From assembly GCA_965199105.1 (NCBI GenBank), contig CBDAQO010000002.1, forward strand, positions 620,001 to 684,000: 64,000 nucleotides of DNA, given 5' to 3'. This stretch comes from LMUY01 sp965199105. GTDB taxonomy: Bacteria > Pseudomonadota > Alphaproteobacteria > Acetobacterales > Acetobacteraceae. Positions 7,948 through 15,227 of the stretch are shown piece after piece. The position numbers and the translations under genes were made by a program. Position 1 is the stretch's first letter, and each line of letters opens with the position of its first letter. The notes under the pieces are model-generated. The model searched no databases. It saw only the letters and a program-made list of their open reading frames with translations, and was not told the DNA's origin.

Positions 7948-8900
7948 CGCGCGCCGCCCCGCAGCCTTGGATCGAGCACCGTGGTCAGCCCGTCCGTCAC
8001 CAGCGTCACGATCACGTAGATCACGCCCACGGTGAGGATGCCCGCCTCCAGCATCGGCAGGTCCTTGCCCTTCGCCGCGGTCAGGATGAGGCTGCCGATG
8101 CCCTGGTAGCGGAACAGCGTTTCCACCACCACCAGGCCGCCGATCAGGTAGCCGGTCTGGGTGCCGATCACCGCGATGGTGGGGCGCAGCGCGTTGGGCA
8201 GCACGTGGCGCAGCACCACCGTGCGCCAGGCGAGGCCCTTCAGCACGGCGGTGCGGGTGTAGTCGGCGGCCAGCGCCTCCACCGTGCCGGCGCGGGCCAT
8301 GCGGGCGATATAGCCGAACAGCACCAGCACCAAAGGCAGCGCCGGCATGACCAGATGCTGCAACTGGACCCAGGCCGAGCTGCCGGGCCGGGTGGCGGCC
8401 GAGAGCGGCAGCCAGCGCAGCCACACGCCCAGCACCAGCAGCAGCGCGATGGAGGACACGAACTCCGGCACCACGGTCAGCGACAGCCCGGCGACGCTGA
8501 TCGCGCGGTCCTGCCAGCGGCCGACCCGCATCGCCGCGTAGACGCCGGCCGCGACCGAGACGGGTACCACCAGCACGAACGCGACGCTGGCGAGCTTGAG
8601 CGAGTTCAGCAGCGCGCTCGCCACGGCCGGCGCCACCGGGGAGCGGAAGGTGTAGGAGGTGCCCATGTCGCCGGTGAGGAAATGGCCGACCCAGCTCAGG
8701 TAGGTGATGACGGGCGGGCGGTCCGCGCCGAGCGTGTGGTCCAGCGCGGCCACGGCGTCCGGGTCGGCCAGCGGGCCCAGGATGGCGCGCCCGACGTCGC
8801 CGGGCAGCAGTTGCGCCCCCACGAACACGGCGACGCTGAGCAGCGCGAGCGTCACCAGCGCCAAGCCCAGCCGCCGCCCTGCCCCGCGCATCGTCACCAC
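7944..8900 (-). CDS. ABC importer permease, DppB/OppB type
   Basis: About 318 residues with six predicted membrane segments. The first is GLALVTLALLSVAVFVGAQLLPGD, ending in the typical L-L-P-G-D; SPVAPAVASALLNSLKLA and the EAA loop ALAADYTRTAVLKGL follow. This is the DppB half of a heterodimeric peptide-type permease. A GAGGGGG ribosome-binding sequence lies 7 nt before a GTG at 8900, which is the start chosen; an ATG at 8891 is an equally reasonable alternative. It starts 16 nt after the stop of the binding protein and overlaps the DppC-type gene by 4 nt. Confidence 0.86.
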   Translation of the reverse strand: MVTMRGAGRRLGLALVTLALLSVAVFVGAQLLPGDVGRAILGPLADPDAVAALDHTLGADRPPVITYLSWVGHFLTGDMGTSYTFRSPVAPAVASALLNSLKLASVAFVLVVPVSVAAGVYAAMRVGRWQDRAISVAGLSLTVVPEFVSSIALLLVLGVWLRWLPLSAATRPGSSAWVQLQHLVMPALPLVLVLFGYIARMARAGTVEALAADYTRTAVLKGLAWRTVVLRHVLPNALRPTIAVIGTQTGYLIGGLVVVETLFRYQGIGSLILTAAKGKDLPMLEAGILTVGVIYVIVTLVTDGLTTVLDPRLRGGAR

Positions 8901-8916
8901 GAGCAAACCCCCTCGA

Positions 8917-10575
8917 TCACCCCACCGACGCACCCGCCAGGAACATTTGCGAGATCGCCGTCACCTCCACGCCCTTCACGTCGGCCCCGGTGGCGGCCAG
9001 GTAGTCGTAGAAGTAGGCGTAGATCACCGGCGTCTCGTCCAGCAGCAATGCCTGGATCTTGCCGGCGATACCGCGCTGCACCGACAAATCCGTGGTCGCG
9101 ACGTAGTCGGCCACCAGCTTGTCGTAGTCGGCGTTGTGGAAGTGCGCCGCGTTCCACGCCCCGCCGCTCAGCAGCGGCGCCCCGAGCAGCGTGTTCGGCA
9201 CGCCGCGATGGCCGTAATCGGTGATCCCCATTTCGGAGTCGAGCCAGTCCGACTGGCCGTAATGCGCGCTGCCGTAATACGCGCTGTCGGCCTCGATCTT
9301 GAGGTTGAGCTTCACGCCGATCTGGGCGCAGGCATTCTGGATCAGCACCGCGTAGTCGGGGATTTCCTGCAGCCGCTCGGTCGTCAGCGTCGCCTCGAAG
9401 CCCTCCGCCGCGCCGGCGGCCGCCATCAGCGCCTTAGCCCCGGCAATGTCCTTCTTGCGCTGCGGCACCGCCGGGTCGGTGGAGGGGTACACCGGCGCGA
9501 ACGGCGAGTCGTTGCCCACCTCGCCCAACCCGCGGAACAGCCCGGCCACGATCGCCGGCCGGTCCAGCGTCATCGCGATCGCCTGCCGCACCCGCTTGTC
9601 GGCGAATTTCGGCACGTCGTTGCGCATGTGCAGCTCGCGATGGGTCGCTGCGCGCACCTTGATGATCTTCACGTCCGGGTTGTTCAGCAGGCCTTGCGCG
9701 CCCTGCACCGCGACCTGGCTGATCACGTCCACCTGGCCGCCCTGCAGCGCCAACACCTGCGGCTGCTGGTCGGCGTAGAAGGTGAACTCGGTGCGTGCCG
9801 GCAGGGCGGGCGGGCCCCAGTAGTCCGGGTTGCGTACGAAGGAGGCGCTGACCTTGGCGACGTAGCGCTCCAGCTTGAACGGGCCGGTGCCGTTGAAGGT
9901 CTGTTCGAAGTCGCCCGCGTAGTCGGCCGGCAGGATGATCGCGTTGTAGTTGTCGCTCGAGACGATGTAGGGGAAGTTGCCGTTCGGCGCGTCCAGGTGG
10001 AACGCGACAGTCAGGTCGTCCACCTTGCGCGTGCCGCCCACGCCGAGCACGCCCTTGAACGCCGACAGCGCGTTGGAGCCGTTCTTGGGGTTGGCCAGAC
10101 GGTCCATCGTCGCCACCACGTCGGCCGCTTCGAGCACGTGGCCGTCGTGGAACTTGACGTTGGGGCGCAGCTTGAACGTCCAGACCGTGGCGTCGTCGTT
10201 GGGCGACCAGGACAGGGCCAGCATCGGCCGCAACACCAGGTCGTTGCCGTCGCGGGCGAGGAACTCGCCGGTTTGCATGAGCAGGACGGTGCCGCCGAGA
10301 TTGGCCACCGTGACCGGTTCGACCGCGCCGGAGGGCATGGGGATGGCGGCGCGGATGGTGGCGCCGGCGCGGCCCTGGGTGCGGCCTTGGGCGCGGGCGG
10401 CGCCGAACGGGCCGAGCAGGCCGGACAGCAGCGGCAAGGCGAGCCCGATGCGGCTACCCTCCCGCAACAGGGCCCGGCGATCCAGCCGCCCGGCGAGGAA
10501 CTCGTCCACCACGTGGTTCTCGAGCGCGCTCGCCGCGCGCCTCGCCTGGTCTAGAAAACGCGGCGTGTGGGCCAT
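8917..10575 (-). CDS. Peptide/opine-type ABC substrate-binding protein (SBP family 5)
   Basis: The 552-residue protein belongs to the DppA/OppA family. After a long N-terminal region it has a twin-arginine-like stretch (DRRALLREGSRIGLALPLL, about residues 32-50) ending in FGAARAQG, so export by Tat or Sec with an extended n-region is possible. Family hallmarks include PMLALSWSPNDDATVWTFKLR, VKFHDGHVLEAADV, KFADKRVRQAIAM and a C-terminal region with VIYAYFYDYLAA. GGAGG lies five nt upstream of the ATG at 10575. It is the first gene of the importer-oxidase operon. About 170 bp with a palindromic repeat separate it from the Rieske gene upstream, so this stretch may hold the operon promoter. Confidence 0.88.
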   Translation of the reverse strand: MAHTPRFLDQARRAASALENHVVDEFLAGRLDRRALLREGSRIGLALPLLSGLLGPFGAARAQGRTQGRAGATIRAAIPMPSGAVEPVTVANLGGTVLLMQTGEFLARDGNDLVLRPMLALSWSPNDDATVWTFKLRPNVKFHDGHVLEAADVVATMDRLANPKNGSNALSAFKGVLGVGGTRKVDDLTVAFHLDAPNGNFPYIVSSDNYNAIILPADYAGDFEQTFNGTGPFKLERYVAKVSASFVRNPDYWGPPALPARTEFTFYADQQPQVLALQGGQVDVISQVAVQGAQGLLNNPDVKIIKVRAATHRELHMRNDVPKFADKRVRQAIAMTLDRPAIVAGLFRGLGEVGNDSPFAPVYPSTDPAVPQRKKDIAGAKALMAAAGAAEGFEATLTTERLQEIPDYAVLIQNACAQIGVKLNLKIEADSAYYGSAHYGQSDWLDSEMGITDYGHRGVPNTLLGAPLLSGGAWNAAHFHNADYDKLVADYVATTDLSVQRGIAGKIQALLLDETPVIYAYFYDYLAATGADVKGVEVTAISQMFLAGASVG

Positions 10576-10696
10576 GGGAGCCTCCATCGGTTGGCAGTTT
10601 CGTTGCAAAGCGCGTGCCTAGGCGGGTGTCGCTCGGCCCGATGTTGCCTGCTTTGGGGGCAAGGCCGCGGACGTTACGTTTGCGACGCCGGAGGGG

Positions 10697-10737
10697 CCCT
10701 CACCCCGGCCCTCTCCCGTGGAGGATGGGAGAGGGAG
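10697..10737. repeat. CCCTCACCCCGG-type intergenic palindrome, copy 3
   Basis: CCCTCACCCCGG is followed by CCCTCTCCC, a GTGGAGGAT centre and GGGAGAGGGAG, so the arms can form a hairpin. It lies between the Rieske oxygenase stop (10767) and the binding-protein start (10575), on the same strand as both. It could act as an attenuating or terminating stem between two transcription units. Confidence 0.7.
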
Positions 10738-10766
10738 ACGGCAAGTGTGGGGCGGCTGGCGCCGGG

Positions 10767-11972
10767 TCAGGCTGCGGCGAGGTAGGCGCGGGCTTCGTCG
10801 CAATACCAATCCGTGAAGCGCATCACCAGCGACTCCGCGTTCGGCGAATACGGGCCCGGCGTGTAGCCGCTCGAGTTCACCCCGCGCTGGTTATTTTCCG
10901 CCAGGATGCGATCCTGCACGTTGGTCCGGTCCCACAGCTCGATCAGGCCCGGCACCGTGTAGTCCACGCCTTCCACCGCATCCGCGCTCACCAGCCACTT
11001 CGCCGTCACCACCGTCTCCTCCGGCCCGGTCGGCATGGCGCTGAACATGAACACGTAGTCGCCCAGCGCGTGCGCGAACGAGTGCGGCTCGAGCGACCAG
11101 CGCAGCGACCCCACGTCGCCGTTGCCGACCTGGCCGATGGTGCGCTGCACGCAGGGCTCGCCGTCCATCGTCATCGAGCGCGTGCCGGGGTTGAGCGGAA
11201 ACCGCGCCGCCTGCCACCAGGCGCCTTCGGCCGGGCCGGACGGCAGGCCTTGCTCGGCCATGCGGGCGGCGAACTCCTGCGTCACGCGCTTCTGGTCGTC
11301 CTGGCTGAGCTGGCGCCGGCCGATCGGGAACGTCACCGACAGCTCCGGGTGGTTGGACGCGCAATGGTAGCACTCGCGGGCGTTTTCCATCACGAGCTTC
11401 CAGTTGGCCTTTTCGACCAGCGTCGCCTGGTGGCCGATCTTGGCCGAATGCAGTTGGTGCGGCGCGATCATCGGCTCGAAGGCGGCCTGAAACGGGGCGA
11501 AATCGGGCGGTTCGGCGGCCAGGCACACGTACATCGTTCCCGCCACCGTGCGCAGTGCCACCGGGCGCAGGCCATGCTCCGCCGGGTCGAAATCCTCGGC
11601 CATGCGCGGCGCATTCACCAGGTTGCCCTCGAGGTCGTAGGCCCATTGGTGGTAGGGGCACACCAGGCGGGGCCGCTTGCCCGCGCCCTCGGCGCAAATC
11701 TGCGCCCCGCGATGGCGGCAGGAGTTATGGAACGCGCGCAACGCCCCGTCCCGCCCGCGCACGATGACGATGGGCGAGCGCCCGATGCTGAACGCCAGGC
11801 TGCTCCCCGGGTCCGGCAGTTCCGCCTCGAACCCGGCCATGATCCAGGAGCGACCGTAGATCGCCGTCATGTCGAAGGCGAACACCTCCGGGTCACCGTA
11901 GAACTCCTGCGGCAGGGTATGCCCCGGACGGCGCTGGTCGAGCAGGGCACGGATACGGTCGAGGTCGAGCAT
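10767..11972 (-). CDS. Rieske non-heme iron oxygenase, alpha subunit (GbcA/stachydrine-demethylase-like)
   Basis: The 401-residue protein has an N-terminal Rieske domain with ligands in NSCRHRG and LVCPYHQW (Cys-x-His ... Cys-x2-His, about residues 84-108). A catalytic domain follows with the mononuclear-iron pattern ENARECYHCASNHPEL (His/His pair) and a later Asp-containing segment. The general reaction is O2-dependent hydroxylation, and in the GbcA-like branch this leads to oxidative N-demethylation of betaines. The length and PYHQWAYDLEGNL fit the GbcA/Stc2 group better than ring-hydroxylating dioxygenases, but the substrate is inferred. No reductase component is present nearby. It is divergent from the flavoprotein at 12102, with a shared 129-bp promoter region. 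Confidence 0.85.
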   Translation of the reverse strand: MLDLDRIRALLDQRRPGHTLPQEFYGDPEVFAFDMTAIYGRSWIMAGFEAELPDPGSSLAFSIGRSPIVIVRGRDGALRAFHNSCRHRGAQICAEGAGKRPRLVCPYHQWAYDLEGNLVNAPRMAEDFDPAEHGLRPVALRTVAGTMYVCLAAEPPDFAPFQAAFEPMIAPHQLHSAKIGHQATLVEKANWKLVMENARECYHCASNHPELSVTFPIGRRQLSQDDQKRVTQEFAARMAEQGLPSGPAEGAWWQAARFPLNPGTRSMTMDGEPCVQRTIGQVGNGDVGSLRWSLEPHSFAHALGDYVFMFSAMPTGPEETVVTAKWLVSADAVEGVDYTVPGLIELWDRTNVQDRILAENNQRGVNSSGYTPGPYSPNAESLVMRFTDWYCDEARAYLAAA

Positions 11973-12101
11973 TGGGGGTCCTTGTCGCGGGGTGTGTCAC
12001 CCCTAACACGGCCCGGCCGCCTGGTCTCCCTTCCAGAGAAGAGCCCGATTGCCGCCGCCCCCGCTTTGGCGCCATGGTCCCCGCTCACCCGGAGCGTGTG
12101 C

Positions 12102-13235
12102 ATGACCAAGGTCCTGATCGTCGGCGGCGGCATCGCCGGCCTTTCCACCGCCTGGGCGCTGGCCCGCCGCGGCGTGAGCGTCGAGTTGTTCGAGCAGGGG
12201 CCGCTGCCCAACCCGCGCGCCTCCTCCTACGACGAGCACCGCATCACCCGCCATGCGTATGGCCGCATGGAAGGCTACGCCCACCTGATGCCCGAGGCCT
12301 TTCGCACCTGGGAGCGGCTGTGGCAGGCCATCGGCACGGCACATTACGAGCCCTGTGGCGCGGTCTACTTCCTGCGCGACGACGATGGCTGGTTCGAGGC
12401 CGTCGCCCGCTCGCTCGACGCCATGGCCATCGGCTACCGCGAAATCCCGCTTGCCCAGGTGCCGCAGCGCTTTCCCATGGTGCAGACGGACGGCGTGGTG
12501 CGCGTCGTCAGCACCGACGGGGCCGGCATGCTGTTCCCGATCCGCATCCTGACCGACCTCGTGGTGCTGCTCGGGCGCCTTGGCGTGACGCTGCGCACCG
12601 GCACGCTGGTGGACGAAGTGGACCTCGCGCGCGGCCGGGTCATCGCGGGCGGGCAGGTGCATGAGGCGGACATGGTGGTGGTCGCCGCCGGGGCCTGGGC
12701 CGACCGGCTCGCCCCCGAACTGCGCGGCGTCGCCGTGCCCTCGCGCCAGGCGGTGCTCTACCTTTCGCCGCCCGCCGAACTGGCGCAGGCCTGGTCCGAA
12801 GCGCCCGTCATGCTGGACGTGAGCAGCAAGGGCGGCCTCTACACGTTGCCGCCCCGGCGCGGCACCCGGCTCAAGGTCGGCGACCACGTGTTCTCGCGCA
12901 CCGGTGACCCGGACGGGGATCGCATCGCTGGGCCGGCCGACCTGGCGCGCCTGTGGCCCGCCGCCCGCGCCAGCTACCGCGACCTCGACCGCTACAGCGT
13001 GCTAGAGCCGAAAGCCTGCTTCTACACCGTCACCGAGCGCGAGGAGTTCCTCGTCCGCCCCTATGACGCCGGCTGGGTGATCAGCGCCTGCTCCGGCCAC
13101 GGCTTCAAGCTCGGCTCGCTGATGGGCGAATTGGTGGCGCGCGCGATCACCGGCGAAATGCCGGCCCACCAGGTCACCGCGCTTGCCGCCGGCCAAGTCA
13201 CCGAGCCGCCCTGGCGCCAAGCAGCCGCCGCCTGA
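12102..13235 (+). CDS. Sarcosine-oxidase-like FAD enzyme (MSOX/N-methyltryptophan oxidase family)
   Basis: The 377-residue protein opens with the FAD motif KVLIVGGGIAGLSTAWAL and has the MSOX landmark RITRHAYG near residue 48. At the C-terminal end, ACFYTVTEREEF places Cys306 where monomeric sarcosine oxidase binds FAD covalently, followed by the family's SGHGFKLGSLMGE. Members oxidise secondary amino groups such as sarcosine, N-methyl amino acids or pipecolate, releasing H2O2. GGAG lies eight nt before the ATG at 12102. Its divergent partner is a betaine-type Rieske oxygenase, so stepwise N-demethylation of a quaternary amine is a reasonable joint role (inference). The covalent flavin is predicted from alignment only. 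Confidence 0.82.
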   Translation: MTKVLIVGGGIAGLSTAWALARRGVSVELFEQGPLPNPRASSYDEHRITRHAYGRMEGYAHLMPEAFRTWERLWQAIGTAHYEPCGAVYFLRDDDGWFEAVARSLDAMAIGYREIPLAQVPQRFPMVQTDGVVRVVSTDGAGMLFPIRILTDLVVLLGRLGVTLRTGTLVDEVDLARGRVIAGGQVHEADMVVVAAGAWADRLAPELRGVAVPSRQAVLYLSPPAELAQAWSEAPVMLDVSSKGGLYTLPPRRGTRLKVGDHVFSRTGDPDGDRIAGPADLARLWPAARASYRDLDRYSVLEPKACFYTVTEREEFLVRPYDAGWVISACSGHGFKLGSLMGELVARAITGEMPAHQVTALAAGQVTEPPWRQAAAA

Positions 13236-13255
13236 CACGCTGTTTCGAGACCCCC

Positions 13256-13278
13256 GAGGAGAGGGTTGGGGTGAGGGG
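13256..13278. repeat. Degraded copy of the CCCTCACCCC repeat (reverse orientation)
   Basis: GAGGAGAGGGTTGGGGTGAGGGG is the reverse complement of a CCCTCACCCC-AACC-CTCTCC variant of the repeat seen three times upstream, without a matching second arm. It lies between the convergent genes ending at 13235 and 13290 and is the only notable content of that gap. Confidence 0.5.
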
Positions 13279-13289
13279 ACCCCGCGCGC

Positions 13290-14048
13290 TCACCGCAACA
13301 CCGCATAGCCCAGTTCCACCGCCTCCCGCTCATACTCACCCAGCACCGCAAACCCGGCTTCGGCCTCCACCCCCAGCAGCCCCAGCCCCGGCTCACTCGC
13401 CGCCGCCAACGCCCGCGCCAACGCCGCTACCACGGCCCCCTCCGTCGCCACCGAGCTCACGAACGGCAGGCACGGGCTCGGCTCCGTCCAGCCCAGCACG
13501 CGCAACCCGGCGCAGCGCTCCGGCAGTTCGCGCCGGGCCAGACCCCAGGTGACGCAATCGACCGCGCATAGGTCGATCTCGCCCGCCGCCAGCGCCGCCA
13601 GGCTCGCCAGGTGCGCGCCCGTCCAGACCACTTGGCGGAAGAACGGCCGGCCCTCTGCCACCCGCGCCAGCGACAGCCGCGGCAGGTTCATCCCGGTGTT
13701 GGAATGGATGCTGTTGCAGCCGAACACCCGCCCGCGCATTTCGGCCAGCGCCTGCGTCGGCTCGCTTTCGCGCACGATGAACGCCGCGCGGTGGGTCGCC
13801 CCGGCGCAGCCCTCGAAGCCATAGCGCGGCACCCCGAGCACCACCGCCTGGCCGGCGAACCGGCGCAGCAACGGGTAGCCGCAGACCTGGGTGAACACGA
13901 CGTCCGCGCCGATTTCACCGGGGTCGGCGCCGGTCTCGTCCAGCACCGCCGGCGCGCCTGCCACGCCGGCGCGAAGGCGGCCCCACAACGCCCGGTTGGC
14001 CGCCGCCAATTCGGCGAACGCATACATCGGCAAACTGGCACGGCTCAT
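13290..14048 (-). CDS. PhnD-like phosphate/phosphonate-type periplasmic-binding-fold protein, no signal peptide
   Basis: The 252-residue product has the PhnD-like binding fold: LPMYAFAELAAAN near the start, a VCGYPLLRRF segment, RGRVFGCNSIHSNTGMN (the helix-capping ligand loop) and a hinge with GEIDLCAVDCVTWG. No signal peptide is visible at the start chosen (ATG 14048, GGAG upstream) or at the in-frame ATG six codons earlier. The protein would therefore stay in the cytoplasm unless annotated otherwise, which is unusual for an ABC binding protein but known for orphan PhnD-like proteins. No permease or ATPase accompanies it. It is divergent from the ornithine-cyclodeaminase-family gene, 62 bp away. 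The ligand is unknown. Confidence 0.7.
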   Translation of the reverse strand: MSRASLPMYAFAELAAANRALWGRLRAGVAGAPAVLDETGADPGEIGADVVFTQVCGYPLLRRFAGQAVVLGVPRYGFEGCAGATHRAAFIVRESEPTQALAEMRGRVFGCNSIHSNTGMNLPRLSLARVAEGRPFFRQVVWTGAHLASLAALAAGEIDLCAVDCVTWGLARRELPERCAGLRVLGWTEPSPCLPFVSSVATEGAVVAALARALAAASEPGLGLLGVEAEAGFAVLGEYEREAVELGYAVLR

Positions 14049-14110
14049 GCGTCCCGCTCCAAGCAACCCCGCGCGCTCCCATCCTGGCCCCGCATCGCAG
14101 CCGAGTCACC

Positions 14111-15127
14111 ATGTCCCACCCCACCATGCCGCCGGTCTACATCGACTTCCTCAACCGCTTCGACGTGGAAGAGCTGCACCTCACCGATGCCGAGATCATC
14201 GGCGCGATTGAAGCCGCGCTGCGGCTGCAGGGCGAAGGACAAACCTATATCCAGCCGCGCGTGTTCCTCGAACCCGGCGTCGCACGCGGCCATTTCAACG
14301 TGCTGCGCGGCGCCATCGGGGCCGACATCAACCGCGCCGGCGTGAAGGTGGTCGGTGATTTCGTCGACAACTACCAGCTTGGCTACCCGAGCGAACTCGC
14401 CACCCTGCTGCTGCTCGACCCGGCGATCGGCGCCCCGCGTGCCATCATCGAAGCCTCCGCCATCACCGACATGCGCACCGGCGCCGTCACCGCGGTCGGC
14501 GCCAAATACCTCGCCCGCCCGAACAGCCGCGTGCTTGGCCATATCGGCGCCCGCGGCTCCGCCTACTGGAACGTCCGCCTGCTCGACAGCCTGTTCCACT
14601 TCGACGAAATCCGCGTCCATTCCCGCCGCCCGGAAAGCCGCGACGCCTTCGCCGCGCGCCTGTCGGACGAACTGGGCAAGCCCGTGCTGGCGACGCCCGA
14701 TTGGCAATCCGCCATCGAGGGCGCCGACATCGTGGTCGAAGCCTCCCGCCTAGTCGCGCCCGAGCCGCTGCTGCAGACACGCTGGATCAAGCCCGGCGCG
14801 CTCGTCATGCCATACGGCACCCAGAGCGCGGTGGAGGACGACCTGACCGACATCATGGCCAAGCTCGTGGTGGACGATTGGGGCCAGTGCGCCAACAGCA
14901 AGTGGGGCGCGCTGCGCCGGCATGTCGACAGTGGCAAGCTCAGCCCCGCCACGCTGCATGCCGAGCTGGGCCAGATCGTCGCCGGGTCGCGACCGGGGCG
15001 GCAGACCGAGGCCGAACGCATCCTGTTCTGGCACCGTGGCCTGTCCTTGTCCGACATCGCCTTAGGACACGCCATGCTCGAGAAGGCCAAACGCCTCGGT
15101 GTGGGGCAGCGTCTGCGCTTTTGCTGA
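14111..15127 (+). CDS. Ornithine cyclodeaminase / mu-crystallin family protein
   Basis: The 338-residue protein has the family's N-terminal dimerisation part and an NAD(P)-binding Rossmann domain. The latter begins at SRVLGHIGARGSAYWNVRLL, with the expected RVHSRRPESRDAFA after the second strand and an ADIVVEASR strand. Family members include ornithine cyclodeaminase, ketimine reductases and several amino-acid dehydrogenases. The position next to a sarcosine-oxidase-like enzyme and a Rieske oxygenase fits amino-acid or imine metabolism, but the sequence does not identify the substrate. In place of the usual glycine-rich loop the motif reads GARGSA, slightly divergent. The ATG at 14111 gives the normal family length. 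Confidence 0.8.
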   Translation: MSHPTMPPVYIDFLNRFDVEELHLTDAEIIGAIEAALRLQGEGQTYIQPRVFLEPGVARGHFNVLRGAIGADINRAGVKVVGDFVDNYQLGYPSELATLLLLDPAIGAPRAIIEASAITDMRTGAVTAVGAKYLARPNSRVLGHIGARGSAYWNVRLLDSLFHFDEIRVHSRRPESRDAFAARLSDELGKPVLATPDWQSAIEGADIVVEASRLVAPEPLLQTRWIKPGALVMPYGTQSAVEDDLTDIMAKLVVDDWGQCANSKWGALRRHVDSGKLSPATLHAELGQIVAGSRPGRQTEAERILFWHRGLSLSDIALGHAMLEKAKRLGVGQRLRFC

Positions 15128-15147
15128 GCAAACCCGCGCGCGGCCGG

Positions 15148-15163
15148 TTGCCGGATACGGCAA
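15148..15163. promoter_or_regulatory. Candidate operator upstream of the permease-amiE operon
   Basis: A perfect 6-bp inverted repeat TTGCCG-GATA-CGGCAA lies 65 bp before the permease start and is followed by TGCCGCATGTCG. The 9-mer TACGGCAAA (15156-15164) occurs in reverse complement at 19720-19728, and TGCCGCAT (15165-15172) recurs at 19678-19685, both in the fmdA/kinase divergent promoter region. A binding site for the LuxR-type regulator at 23207 is a plausible but untested reading. Confidence 0.4.
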
Positions 15164-15227
15164 ATGCCGCATGTCGCGGCGGAGCGTCTGCCACCTAGGC
15201 TGCCTGGCCCAACCAGGAGGCCACGCC

